Of a DNA stretch of 45,769 nt, positions 27,962 through 37,890 are shown piece after piece (the first letter of the stretch is position 1; every line of letters starts with the position of its first letter). The stretch lies in assembly GCA_025965315.1 (NCBI GenBank), contig JAOPXD010000021.1, positions 1 through 45,769 on the forward strand, given 5' to 3'. The notes beneath the pieces are model-generated. The model did no database searches, was not told the DNA's origin, and saw only the letters and a list, made by a program, of their open reading frames with translations. A program made the position numbers and the translations under genes. The DNA comes from Marmoricola sp. (GTDB lineage: Bacteria > Actinomycetota > Actinomycetes > Propionibacteriales > Nocardioidaceae).

Positions 27962-28843
27962 CTACTCCTCGGGAGTCTCGTGCTCCGGAAGGTCCGTGGT
28001 CTCCTCGGGGTCGACCAGGCAGGTCTTGCAGAAGTCCATCCCGAACGGGGTCAGGTGGATGGACCGGCGTACGACCTTGGCGAAGCGCACCGAGTGCATC
28101 GCTGCCAGGACGTCCGGCTGCGCCTCGACGACCTGGTACTCCAGCGGGTCCTCGAGCTGCTCGCGGGAGAACCAGATCAGGCCGAGCCGGTTGAGGTTGT
28201 TCAGGTACGCCGGCACCTCGTCGAGGTAGCGGACGCCCGCGCGCGGACCGATCATCGTCAGACCGGCCGAGAGCAGCGACGAGCTGACCATCCCGACCGG
28301 ACCACCGGTGCGGATGTCGACCGAGGGCTGCGGACCGCCGCGCAGGAGCAGCAGCAGGATCCGGGCCTCGTCGGGGGCGACCTCGTCGAGGATCCGTCCG
28401 TACGCCGGGTGTGCGGTCTCGTCGCTCCAGACGTCCCGCGAGCGACGCAGCAGGTCCTCGCCGCGCTCGCGCAGGGTCTGCTCCTGCTGCCGCGGGACGT
28501 GTTCGTCGGGGGTCATCACCGAGGTGAGCGTGACGCTGGCCTCGAAGAGCGCGGCCGGGATCGGGACACCGCTGGAGATCGCCGAGGCGACCGTCGAGAT
28601 CGCCCGGGTGGCATCCGCGAGATCGGTGGCGACGCCACGGACGAGCTCGCCGGCGGCCCGGGGGTCGGTCATCGCACGCGCGAGGTTGCGGGCCGACCGG
28701 GCGCTGGAGCCAGCCACCCAGGTGGCCGAGCGCAGCCACGCCTTGCCGGCGATCCGGGCGACTCCCGGGAGCGCTTCGGCAGCACCTTCCCAGACGGCCG
28801 GCGTCCGGTCGTGCTGAGAAGAGAACTTGTCGCGCTCGCTCAT
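27962..28843 (-). CDS. DUF4393 (Abi-alpha-like) protein
   Basis: A 293-residue protein with features of DUF4393, which Pfam has named Abi-alpha. It has an N-terminal helical region, then LDEVAPDEARILLLLLRGGPQPSVDIR in the middle and the C-terminal part IHLTPFGMDFCKTCL. In some bacteria related proteins have been linked to abortive phage infection, but nothing here shows that role. ATG 28843 overlaps the stop of the DUF445 gene as ATGA, so the two form a coupled pair. An acidic tail ends the protein. Confidence 0.65.
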   Translation of the reverse strand: MSERDKFSSQHDRTPAVWEGAAEALPGVARIAGKAWLRSATWVAGSSARSARNLARAMTDPRAAGELVRGVATDLADATRAISTVASAISSGVPIPAALFEASVTLTSVMTPDEHVPRQQEQTLRERGEDLLRRSRDVWSDETAHPAYGRILDEVAPDEARILLLLLRGGPQPSVDIRTGGPVGMVSSSLLSAGLTMIGPRAGVRYLDEVPAYLNNLNRLGLIWFSREQLEDPLEYQVVEAQPDVLAAMHSVRFAKVVRRSIHLTPFGMDFCKTCLVDPEETTDLPEHETPEE

Positions 28844-30168
28844 TTTCCGCCCGCTCCGAAGATCAGCAGGTGGATGACCCCACCCGCGAAGCCCATGATC
28901 GCGCCGTGGGCGTAGAGCATCCACTCGTCTTCCTTGATCGCCGACCGCATCATGTCCACGAAGTCGCGCGGCGGCAGCTCCTTGGTCCGTGCGGCGACCA
29001 GGGTCCGGATCTTGTCCGCCTGGCGCTTGCTGAACTCGGGGTCGCGGAACGGGGTGATCGTCCGGTCGACCGCCTCGTTCGCGACGGCGTCACGGATGTT
29101 GTCGAACTTCTTGCTGCCGATCGCGATCCGGACGGCACCGCGGACCGGGCCGGCGGCCTGGTCGATCGCCGGCAGCATCGCGGTCGCGAGCATCTGCCGG
29201 GTGCGGTCCCCCCGGGGGCCGTCGAGCAGGAAGTCACCGATCCGTTCCAGGGTGATCACGTCGTCGGCGATGATCTGCGCGTAGACCTCGGCGGCTTCGT
29301 CCTGACGACGAAGGAACAGTCCCTGGACCTTGATCCCGAGGATCCGTCTCGGCTCCGGGGGCTCGAAGATCAGCCACATCCCGAGCGCGTTGGTGGTCCA
29401 GCCGACCAGGATCCCCATCAGCGGCAGCGCCCACCAGAGCCCGAACCAGTGGTCGATGACCGCCACCGGGATGCCGAGCACGAACCCGAAGATGAAGCCG
29501 AAGGCGACCATCAGGTTGAGCTCGCGCTGACCGAAGTCGCGGAAGATCCGGACCACCAGCGCCGGGTTCTGCTCGAAGTGGTCGATCACCATGATCTTCG
29601 GGTCGAGCAGCTGGTCGATGTGGACCCCGATCTCCTCGGTGATCCCGTGCACCACGGTCGGCATCTGGGCCTGCACCCGGGAGATGATCGCCCGGCGTGC
29701 CGGGGTCGGCAGGTCCCGCCAGAGGTTCGGGTGCTCGCGCGCCATGATGTCCTCGATCATCTTGGGCATGTCCGGCTCGAAGACCTTCACGATGTGCTCG
29801 GCGATCTTGTCCGGCTCGAGCTGCTGGTAGAAGTCGCCGGGCGTGCCGAGCTTCGAGATCGCCTTGTCCACCGCGATGCTGCCCATCTTGGCGGCGCGGG
29901 CCGGGACGATGCCCTGCCAGCCGATCCCGCCCTGCAGGAAGCCGGGAACCTCCTGCAGCTTGCGCGGCAGGATCCGGGAGATCTGCTTCAGACCCGGCAC
30001 CGTGATCCCGTGGAAGCGGACCGGCGAGAACAGCATGATCAGACCGGTCCAGTTGATCAGCCAGCCGACCACCCCGGTGAAGATCGGGATGGTCGCGATG
30101 TGCAGCCACTGGTGCGCGTCGACGTGCTGGAAGAACCAGTCGGTTTCCAACACCACTGACGTGCCCAC
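28840..30168 (-). CDS. DUF445 family membrane protein
   Basis: A 442-residue membrane protein with one hydrophobic helix near residues 22-48 (IPIFTGVVGWLINWTGLIML), two or more around 215-260 (FGFIFGFVLGIPVAV and WALPLMGILVGWTTNALGMWLIF), and one at the C-terminal end. The repeated GWxxNWxxxxxLF-type motifs are typical of DUF445 (YheB-like), whose function is unknown. Between the helices are long amphipathic segments. The start is GTG 30168 or one of the nearby GTG codons, with a GGAG ribosome site. It is translationally coupled to the DUF4393 gene. Confidence 0.78.
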   Translation of the reverse strand: MGTSVVLETDWFFQHVDAHQWLHIATIPIFTGVVGWLINWTGLIMLFSPVRFHGITVPGLKQISRILPRKLQEVPGFLQGGIGWQGIVPARAAKMGSIAVDKAISKLGTPGDFYQQLEPDKIAEHIVKVFEPDMPKMIEDIMAREHPNLWRDLPTPARRAIISRVQAQMPTVVHGITEEIGVHIDQLLDPKIMVIDHFEQNPALVVRIFRDFGQRELNLMVAFGFIFGFVLGIPVAVIDHWFGLWWALPLMGILVGWTTNALGMWLIFEPPEPRRILGIKVQGLFLRRQDEAAEVYAQIIADDVITLERIGDFLLDGPRGDRTRQMLATAMLPAIDQAAGPVRGAVRIAIGSKKFDNIRDAVANEAVDRTITPFRDPEFSKRQADKIRTLVAARTKELPPRDFVDMMRSAIKEDEWMLYAHGAIMGFAGGVIHLLIFGAGGK

Positions 30169-30239
30169 CTTCTCCGCGTGTGGCTCAACGAGCCGGTGCT
30201 GACACTAACGTCCTCGCCACCGATCGGTCACTGGCCGAC

Positions 30240-30653
30240 TCAGCCGAAGGGGTGGATGGCACCGCTCGGTGGACGGATCGCGGGCAGGTTCGGGCGCCGT
30301 TCCGCGAGAGCCGCGGCAGTCTGGTCCAACGCCGCCTGGAGCTCACGGGCCCGGACCAGCAGCTCGGCGTTGCGCGAGCGCAGCGCCGCGACCTGGTGCT
30401 CGAGCTCGATGATCCGGCGGACCCCTTCGAGTCCGATCCCGGCGGCAGTCAGCTCGGCGACGACGCGGAGTGCCTCCAGGTCGTTCAACGAGTACCGGCG
30501 ACCGCCCCCGCCGGTGCGCCCGGGCGAGACCAGCCCGGCGCGGTCGTACTGGCGCAGGGTCTGCGGGTGCAGGCCGGTCAGCTCAGCGGCGACGCTGATC
30601 ACGTAGACCGGCGTACCGGGTCCGGGGATGCGCGGTGTCGATCGGGGCATCAC
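30240..30653 (-). CDS. hspR: Heat-shock repressor HspR (MerR family)
   Basis: A 137-residue MerR-type regulator. The N-terminal HTH and wing are [26 protein letters not shown] (about residues 16-41) and a [12 protein letters not shown] segment. A coiled coil (about 75-115, [16 protein letters not shown]) forms the dimer. HspR binds HAIR sites and needs DnaK as co-repressor, so chaperone occupancy reports heat stress. GTG 30653 overlaps the dnaJ stop by four bases, and ATG 30650 overlaps it by one. Targets visible in the window are dnaK and clpB. Confidence 0.93.
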   Translation of the reverse strand: MMPRSTPRIPGPGTPVYVISVAAELTGLHPQTLRQYDRAGLVSPGRTGGGGRRYSLNDLEALRVVAELTAAGIGLEGVRRIIELEHQVAALRSRNAELLVRARELQAALDQTAAALAERRPNLPAIRPPSGAIHPFG

Positions 30654-31789
30654 GAATCCCGTCCCTGGGTCCTTGCGAACAGGGCCGCGCGCGGGTCGGT
30701 GCCGGCCGTGGCGTCACGGTACGCCGTCACGGCGGCGCGCGCCGCGTCGTCCAGCTCCGTGGGGACCTGGACCTCGACGGTGACCAGCAGGTCGCCGGTG
30801 CCGCTCTTCGTCTCGACCCCGCGACCGCGGACCCGCAGCACCCGGCCGGTCGGCGTACCGGGGGCGATCTTGAGGGTGACCGGTCCGCCGTGCAACGTCG
30901 GCACGGTGATCTGGGCGCCGAGCGCGGCCTCGTCGAAGGTGACCGGGACGACGAGGGTCAGGTGGTCGCCCTTGCGCCCGAACAGCGGGTGCGCGGCCAC
31001 CCGGACGGTGACGTACAGGTCGCCTGCCGGGCCACCGTTCTCACCGGCTCCGCCCTTGCCCTTGAGCAGGATCCGCTGACCGTCCTTGACGCCCGCCGGG
31101 ATCCGGGCCTGCAGGGTCCTGGTCGTCGTGCTGCGTCCGGAACCGAAGCAGGTCTGGCAGGCCTCGTCGTAGATCATCTGCCGACCACGGCACTGCGGGC
31201 AGGTCTCGTTCATCGAGAACGCCCCGCCCATGGTGCTGACGACCATGCCGGCGCCGTCGCACATCGGGCAGACGTGCGGGCGGGTGCCCGGCTTGCCGCC
31301 GGAGCCCTGACAGGTCGGGCACTGCCCGTCCGAGGACAGCCGCAACGAGATCGTGGCGCCGTCGACGGCGTCGTCGAAGCCGATGCTGGCGGTGGTCTCC
31401 TGATCAGGACCGCGCACGGCCTGACGCGCCCGGGGCCGGGACGCCGCCTGGCCGCCGTTGAACATCCCGCCGAAGAGGTCGGACAGGTCGAACCCGGCCT
31501 GGGACCCGCCCGCGGGGAACCCGCCACCGAAACCGGCAGCCGGGCGACTGCCGGAGAACATCGAGCGGAACTCGTCGTACTCGCGGCGCTTGTCGGCGTC
31601 GCCGACGACGTCGTACGCCTCGGCCACCTGCTTGAAGCGGTCCTCGGCGACCTGGTTGCCGGGGTTGGAGTCCGGGTGGTTCTCGCGAGCCAGCTTCCGG
31701 TACGCCTTCTTGATCGCAGGCGCTTCAGCACCCTTGTCGACACCGAGGACCTTGTAGAAGTCCTTGTCGGCCCAGTCAGCGTTGCTCAC
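30650..31789 (-). CDS. dnaJ: Chaperone protein DnaJ
   Basis: A 379-residue Hsp40 co-chaperone that stimulates DnaK ATPase and delivers substrates. Domains in order: J-domain (about residues 10-75) with the HPD tripeptide in [11 protein letters not shown], a Gly/Phe-rich linker, four zinc-binding CxxCxG-type repeats, and a C-terminal substrate-binding domain. The third repeat is CPQCRGRQM rather than CxxCxGxG. It begins at GTG 31789, follows grpE, and overlaps hspR at its end. This is the DnaJ1-type gene found in HspR-controlled actinobacterial operons. Confidence 0.95.
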   Translation of the reverse strand: MSNADWADKDFYKVLGVDKGAEAPAIKKAYRKLARENHPDSNPGNQVAEDRFKQVAEAYDVVGDADKRREYDEFRSMFSGSRPAAGFGGGFPAGGSQAGFDLSDLFGGMFNGGQAASRPRARQAVRGPDQETTASIGFDDAVDGATISLRLSSDGQCPTCQGSGGKPGTRPHVCPMCDGAGMVVSTMGGAFSMNETCPQCRGRQMIYDEACQTCFGSGRSTTTRTLQARIPAGVKDGQRILLKGKGGAGENGGPAGDLYVTVRVAAHPLFGRKGDHLTLVVPVTFDEAALGAQITVPTLHGGPVTLKIAPGTPTGRVLRVRGRGVETKSGTGDLLVTVEVQVPTELDDAARAAVTAYRDATAGTDPRAALFARTQGRDS

Positions 31790-31829
31790 GTCTCACCCCC
31801 CTCTCCTCGTCGTTTCCTCGTGCTTGTCC

Positions 31830-32443
31830 TCAGGCTTCGTCGGTGCTGTCACCCTCGGGGTCGACCACCAGGACCTGGGCCACCCGGACGACCCGGTCGC
31901 CGATCCGGTACCCGGTCTTCGCGATGTGCTTCGCCGTCGCCACGGTGACCTCGGGGTCGGTGCCCACGTGCGAGAGCGCCTCGTGCAGCTGCGGGTCGAA
32001 CGCATCACCCGGTACGCCGTACCGGGTCAGGCCGAGGGAGGCGACGGTCCGCTCCAGCTGTTCGGCGACGCCCTTGAACCCGCCCTCGAGCTCGCCGGCC
32101 TCGCGGGCACGGTCGATGTTGTCGAGCACGTCGAGCATCGGCAGGAGCACCGTGAACACGGCGTTCTCCCGGATCAGGTCCCGGTCGCGATCGACCCGGC
32201 GCTTGTAGTTGAGGAACTCCGCCTGCAACCGCTGCAGGTCCGAGGTCCGTTCGGCCGCCTCCTGCTGTGCCGCCGTCAGCGGGTCGACCTCGACGACGTC
32301 CTGGGGCTCCAGATCCCGGGGCTCCAGGGGACCGCCCTCCTCGAGGAGGTTCTCGATCCCCGAGATGTCGTCGGGCACCACGAACCCGGGCTCGCCCGAG
32401 TGGGGAGCCGACTCGGTCGGCTCCCCCTCGAACGGCTGGTCGG

Positions 32444-32447
<4 letters not shown>
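31830..32447 (-). CDS. grpE: Nucleotide exchange factor GrpE
   Basis: A 205-residue GrpE, which releases ADP from DnaK. The N-terminus is acidic and probably disordered, then a long coiled coil ([19 protein letters not shown], about residues 73-91) leads into the C-terminal beta domain with [16 protein letters not shown] and [15 protein letters not shown] 32447 overlaps the dnaK stop as GTGA, so it is translationally coupled with dnaK. Confidence 0.94.
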
Positions 32448-34315
<1,868 letters not shown>

Positions 34316-34405
34316 GTTCGTTACCTCCGTGTGAGGCCCGGTTGCCCGGGCCGATGTGTTCCTTCAAAGTCTCGGGTTGCGAATCCATGCTGCCTCGCGG
34401 TGCCG

Positions 34406-34440
34406 AGTCTGGCAAATAACTTGAGTCGTTGCAACTCAAC
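34406..34440 (-). promoter_or_regulatory. dnaK promoter with HAIR operator
   Basis: The HAIR site is CTTGAGT (34420-34426), seven bases, then ACTCAAC (34434-34440). On the minus strand a TTGCAA -35 box (34434-34429) and a CAGACT -10 box (34411-34406) are 17 bases apart, so the operator covers the -35 region. A further ACTCA-like half-site lies at 34455-34461. HspR bound here would block RNA polymerase. Confidence 0.85.
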
Positions 34441-34478
34441 TGTTGTTGCTCATCTCAACTCAGGTCGAGGCGCGGATG

Positions 34479-34492
34479 TTCCCGTTCGGGAA
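34479..34492. promoter_or_regulatory. Palindrome upstream of the aldo/keto reductase
   Basis: TTCCCG-TT-CGGGAA is a perfect inverted repeat 31 bases before the reductase ATG and close to a possible AATAGT -10 box (34491-34496). It is a candidate operator for an unidentified regulator. Confidence 0.4.
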
Positions 34493-34523
34493 TAGTTCTC
34501 GCGGCTTTCTTGTCGGGACTGGT

Positions 34524-35369
34524 ATGACTGTTCCCGCACTCACGCTCCACGACGGCACGTCCATCCCCCAGTTCGGCTTCGGTGTCTTCCAGGTGCCACC
34601 GCCCGAGACGGCGAAGATCGTCACCGACGCGTTCGAGGCCGGCTACCGGCACATCGACACCGCCCAGATGTACGGCAACGAGCGCGGCGTCGGCGAGGCG
34701 CTCGCCTCGTCCGGGCTGGCCCGCGACGACGTGTACCTCACCACCAAGCTCAACAACGGGTTCCACCGGCCGGACGACGCCCGCGCGGAGATGGAGAAGT
34801 CCCTCGAGCGTCTCGGTACCGACCACGTGGACCTGTTCCTGATCCACTGGCCGCTGCCCACGAAGTACGACGGCGACTACGTCTCGACCTGGGAGACCCT
34901 GATCGAGCTGCAGGCCGCCGGCCACGCGACCTCGATCGGCGTCTCCAATTTCCAGGTCGACCACCTCGCCAGGCTCGCTGCCGAGACCTCCGTCGTACCG
35001 GCGGTGAACCAGATCGAGGTGCACCCCTACTTCGGCAACGAGGCGGTCCGCGCGGCCGACGCAGCCGCCGGGATCCTTACCGAGGCCTGGTCCCCGATCG
35101 CCCAGGGCGCCGTGCTGGACGACCCGGTGATCACCGGGATCGCCGACCGGATCGGCCGTACGCCGTCGCAGGTCACGCTGCGCTGGCACATCGAGCGCGG
35201 TGACATCGTCTTCCCCAAGACGGTGTCGATCGAGCGGATGCGCGAGAACGCCGCGATCTTCGACTTCGAGCTCTCCGACGCCGACCGGGACGCGATCACC
35301 GCACTCGACCGCGGCGAGGACGGGCGCCGCGGGCCGAACCCGAGCACGTTCGACTGGATGCCGGAGTAA
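34524..35369 (+). CDS. Aldo/keto reductase
   Basis: A 281-residue NADPH-dependent reductase of the AKR5-like group (2,5-diketo-D-gluconate reductase-type and related). The TIM barrel carries the catalytic tetrad: Asp in YRHIDTAQMYGNE with Tyr, Lys in LTTKLNN and His in FLIHWPLP. The NADP site includes FPKTVSIERMRENAAIFDF. It probably reduces aldehydes or ketones, including small toxic carbonyls. The frame is open upstream, but ATG 34524 gives the family N-terminus (TVPALTLHDG). It is divergent from dnaK. Confidence 0.9.
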   Translation: MTVPALTLHDGTSIPQFGFGVFQVPPPETAKIVTDAFEAGYRHIDTAQMYGNERGVGEALASSGLARDDVYLTTKLNNGFHRPDDARAEMEKSLERLGTDHVDLFLIHWPLPTKYDGDYVSTWETLIELQAAGHATSIGVSNFQVDHLARLAAETSVVPAVNQIEVHPYFGNEAVRAADAAAGILTEAWSPIAQGAVLDDPVITGIADRIGRTPSQVTLRWHIERGDIVFPKTVSIERMRENAAIFDFELSDADRDAITALDRGEDGRRGPNPSTFDWMPE

Positions 35370-35372
35370 CGG

Positions 35373-35390
35373 GGCAAGTGCCTACTTGCC
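35373..35390. terminator. Short hairpin between convergent genes
   Basis: GGCAAGT-GCCT-ACTTGCC is a perfect 7-bp stem with a 4-base loop, directly after the reductase stop and overlapping the last codons of the next gene. There is no U-tract on either side, so it is a weak terminator at best. Confidence 0.4.
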
Positions 35391-35954
35391 GACGGTGACC
35401 GTGACGGCGTTCGACGCCGTACCGGTGGACGGGTCGTAGACCCGGAACTTGTTCGGTCCGGAGTGCGTGGTCTGCACGTAGGTCGCGAAGGTGCCGACCT
35501 CGAGCTGGGTCTGGACGCCGAAGTCGACCCAGGAACCACCCTCGAAACGCTGGACCGCCAGCGAGATCGCGTCGTGGCCGGGCCAGGTACCGGTGAGGTT
35601 GATCCGGTCCATCGAGCTGACCACGACCGGCGAGGCGCTGAGGAACATCGCCGTCGACCCGGGCGTCTGGGTCGGTTCGACCGGCTCGGTGCTGTCGTCG
35701 GGCAACGGGCTGTCGCTGTCGTCGGGCTGCGGGATCGCGGTCGACGGGAGTGGTGACGACGGGGTGTTGATCGGCTGGACCGGGACGGAGCTCGAGGAGT
35801 CCGTCGTACCGAGGTCCAGGGACTTGACCACGAACCAGGTCGCCAGACCGATCACCAGGAAGATGCCGAGCGCGATGCCGACGAACTTCAGGACGACAGC
35901 AAGGATCTGCTGCTGTCCCGGGCCCTGTCGGTGGTCAGGTTCGCGGTCGGTCAC
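35382..35954 (-). CDS. Membrane-anchored extracytoplasmic protein of unknown function
   Basis: A 190-residue protein. A polar N-terminus with QGPGQQQ precedes one membrane helix (about residues 20-45, KFVGIALGIFLVIGLATWFVV). A long Ser/Pro/Asp/Thr-rich linker of about 60 residues comes next. The C-terminal 85 residues look like a beta-sandwich, with INLTGTWPGHDAISLAVQRFEGG and a FRVYDPSTGTASNAVTVTV end. It is probably a surface or periplasm-like domain held on a stalk. The GTG at 35954 is preceded by TATCCT seven bases upstream. Confidence 0.6.
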   Translation of the reverse strand: MTDREPDHRQGPGQQQILAVVLKFVGIALGIFLVIGLATWFVVKSLDLGTTDSSSSVPVQPINTPSSPLPSTAIPQPDDSDSPLPDDSTEPVEPTQTPGSTAMFLSASPVVVSSMDRINLTGTWPGHDAISLAVQRFEGGSWVDFGVQTQLEVGTFATYVQTTHSGPNKFRVYDPSTGTASNAVTVTVGK

Positions 35955-35961
35955 AGCGCCA

Positions 35962-35967
35962 AGGATA
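35962..35967 (-). promoter_or_regulatory. -10 box of the anchored protein gene
   Basis: TATCCT on the minus strand is followed by seven bases and GTG 35954, again the leaderless pattern. Confidence 0.5.
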
Positions 35968-35999
35968 GGGCTCCGGACCAGCCCCAGAAAGACGCAACC

Positions 36000-36472
36000 T
36001 CAACGAGGTTCGAGGACCACCACCGGGATCACCCGATCGGTCCACGACTGGTAGCTGTCGTAGTCCGGGTAGAGCGCGACGAGCTTGGGCCACAGCAGGC
36101 CGCGTTCGGCCGCGTCGGGGACCCGGGCGCGCATCTCGCGGCGTACCCGACCCACCTGGACGACGACTCCGGGGAGGCGACGACGTTGCCGAACCACATC
36201 GGGTTCTCCGGCCGTCCTGCCTGCGACGCGACCACGACGATGTTCTCGCCGTCGACCAGGTAGACCAACGGCGTGGTCCGCGGCAGGCCGGTCCTGCGTC
36301 CGGTGTGCTCGACCAGGCAGATCGGGACCGGATTGCGCCAGCCGGCGCCGATCCGCCAGTGCGACCCGACCCTTCCCCCGGTACGCCGGAACAGCCAGAC
36401 GTTCGCCGCGGCCATCACCTTCATGAATCTCACGGCACCGGGGTCGTCGATCCCCTTCGGCTTCTTGTCCAC
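36000..36472 (-). pseudogene. Deazaflavin (F420)-dependent nitroreductase-family gene with a frameshift
   Basis: The reading frame from GTG 36472 gives a normal Ddn/PNPOx-like N-terminal part with WRNPVPICLVEHTGRRTGLPRTTPLVY and GRPENPMWFGNVVASPE, then leaves frame. The expected C-terminal part (VVVQVGRVRREMRAR, LLWPKLVALYPDYDSYQSWT and RVIPVVVLEP) continues in the other minus frame down to the stop at 36000. One base appears missing near 36166-36170, where GGAGTCGTC would read GGAGGTCGTC. No slippery heptamer is visible, so this is either a real one-base deletion or an assembly error. An intact protein would have about 157 residues. Confidence 0.82.
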
Positions 36473-36474
36473 GG

Positions 36475-36915
36475 CTACATCCCGAGGGCTTCGAACCCTC
36501 GTCGCCAGAGCACGGTCTCGTGCAGCTTGCGCGAGCGCCAGCCTGCCTCGGTCCGGGTGAAGGTGTGCCGGTAGATCCCGGTCACCTCGACGGGGAACTT
36601 CGAGTCCGGCCCGAAGTCGAACGTCATCGGGTTGTGGAAGTAGGCGTTGGCCTGGATCTCACCGTCGGGAAGGGTCTCGTAGTCGATCTGGCCGATCATG
36701 TGCACCCGGCTCGGCGCCACCGCGAGGTTCTCGATCAACCACGGCTTGATCTCCGCGAAGGTGGCCTCGATGCCGCCGGACTCGACGTAGTTGATCGCGG
36801 CGTCGGGGGTGAACACCCGGTCGAGACGGTCCCACTCAGCCAGGTCGATCCCGAAGGTGTAGTTGGTGATGGCGTCACGGATCTCCGTGCGATCGGAGAT
36901 TTCCTGCAGCTCCAC
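36475..36915 (-). CDS. SnoaL-like (NTF2-fold) protein
   Basis: A 146-residue protein of the nuclear transport factor 2/SnoaL fold. It opens with ELQEISDRTEIRDAITNYTFGIDLAEWDRL and ends in GIYRHTFTRTEAGWRSRKLHETVLWRRG. Family members include steroid isomerases, polyketide cyclases and hydratases with a small hydrophobic pocket. The steroid or other substrate cannot be read here, but the divergent neighbours suggest sterol-type chemistry. The GTG start at 36915 has an AGGAGG ribosome site. The KstR-like site lies in its upstream region. Confidence 0.75.
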   Translation of the reverse strand: MELQEISDRTEIRDAITNYTFGIDLAEWDRLDRVFTPDAAINYVESGGIEATFAEIKPWLIENLAVAPSRVHMIGQIDYETLPDGEIQANAYFHNPMTFDFGPDSKFPVEVTGIYRHTFTRTEAGWRSRKLHETVLWRRGFEALGM

Positions 36916-36986
36916 GGGTGCCTCCTGGCGATAGATGCCTTCAGAAAAAACAGGGGTCCTGCTGCGGAATCACTCTAGCCATGAAA

Positions 36987-37005
36987 CTGGAACACGTTCT
37001 AGTCT
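36987..37005. promoter_or_regulatory. KstR-like operator overlapping the LLM operon promoter
   Basis: TGGAACACGTTCTA (36988-37001) fits the KstR consensus TNNAACNNGTTNNA at every fixed position, on either strand. The outer bases C36987 and G37002 extend the symmetry. It overlaps TAGTCT (37000-37005), the -10 box that ends six bases before ATG 37012, so binding would repress the operon. TAGAGT (36977-36972) on the other strand is a possible -10 box for the SnoaL gene, with the operator in its -35 region. Confidence 0.7.
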
Positions 37006-37011
37006 TGCGGG

Positions 37012-37890
37012 ATGCGATTCTCCTTTGCCGAAGGCATGACCAAGACCGAGTACTGGGCCCCGATGGCCCAGGCCTGCGAAGCAGCCGGCTACACCTCGAT
37101 GACGATTGCCGACTCCCTGATCTACCCGAAGGAGTCCGACTCGAAGTACCCCTACACCGACACTGGTGACCGGGAGTTCCTCGAGGGCAAGGAGTTCATC
37201 GAGACGATGATTCTCTGCGCGCACATCTTCGCCGTCACCGAGACCCTGCGACTGACGCCGTTCGTGCTGAAGATGCCGATCCGGCCTCCGGTGCTCACCG
37301 CGAAGCAGGCCTCGTCGCTGGCGTTCCTGTCCAACAACCGGCTCGGCCTCGGCGTCGGCATCTCACCGTGGCCCGAGGACTTCGTCGCCCTGGGTGTTCC
37401 GTGGGAGCGCCGCGGCAAGCGGCTCGACGAGTGCATCGACATCCTGCGCGGCCTGACCAGCGGCGAGTTCTTCGAGTACCACGGCGAGTTCTACGACATC
37501 GAAGCACTCAAGCAGTGCCCGGCGCCGACCGAGCCGATCCCCGTCCTGGTCGGCGGCCACGCTGACGCCGCGCTGCGTCGTGCCGTCGTCAAGGGCGACG
37601 GCTGGATGCACGCTGGTGGAGACGGCGAGGAGCTCGACCGACTGCTCACCCGCCTGAACGAGATCCGCAAGGAGGAGGGCGACACCCGCGAGAACTTCGA
37701 GGTGCACGTGATCTCCTACGACGCCTACACCGTCGACGGCATCAAGCGCCTCGAGGACAAGGGCGTCACCGACGCCATCGTCGGCTTCCGGGTGCCGTAC
37801 ATCATGGGACCGGACACCGAGCCGTTGGCGACCAAGGTCGACAACATCAACCGGTACGCCGAGGACATCATCAGCAAGGTGAGCCTGTGA
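37012..37890 (+). CDS. LLM-class F420-dependent oxidoreductase
   Basis: A 292-residue TIM-barrel enzyme of the luciferase-like family that usually uses cofactor F420 in actinobacteria. It opens with MRFSFAEGMTKTEYWAPMAQACEAAGYTS-type residues. It carries RLGLGVGISPWPEDFVALG and the PIPVLVGGHADAALRRAVVKGDGW segment typical of this class. The ATG at 37012 follows TAGTCT by six bases, so the operon is probably leaderless and controlled at the KstR-like site. Its 3' end overlaps the next GTG by four bases. The substrate is unknown. The F420 preference is inferred from the family. Confidence 0.85.
   Translation: MRFSFAEGMTKTEYWAPMAQACEAAGYTSMTIADSLIYPKESDSKYPYTDTGDREFLEGKEFIETMILCAHIFAVTETLRLTPFVLKMPIRPPVLTAKQASSLAFLSNNRLGLGVGISPWPEDFVALGVPWERRGKRLDECIDILRGLTSGEFFEYHGEFYDIEALKQCPAPTEPIPVLVGGHADAALRRAVVKGDGWMHAGGDGEELDRLLTRLNEIRKEEGDTRENFEVHVISYDAYTVDGIKRLEDKGVTDAIVGFRVPYIMGPDTEPLATKVDNINRYAEDIISKVSL

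Noticed and set aside
27962..28843. Abi-alpha protein as proof of a phage-defence island
   Set aside because: Only family resemblance supports it, and neighbours are housekeeping or stress genes. It is kept as a hypothesis in the findings.
34443..34523. Upstream ATG codons (34443, 34476) for the aldo/keto reductase
   Set aside because: The extra residues do not resemble the family N-terminus and overlap the dnaK/AKR control region.
36161..36175. Programmed -1 frameshift in the Ddn-like gene
   Set aside because: I see no slippery heptamer or adjacent stem, and the family does not use frameshifting, so deletion or sequencing error is more likely.
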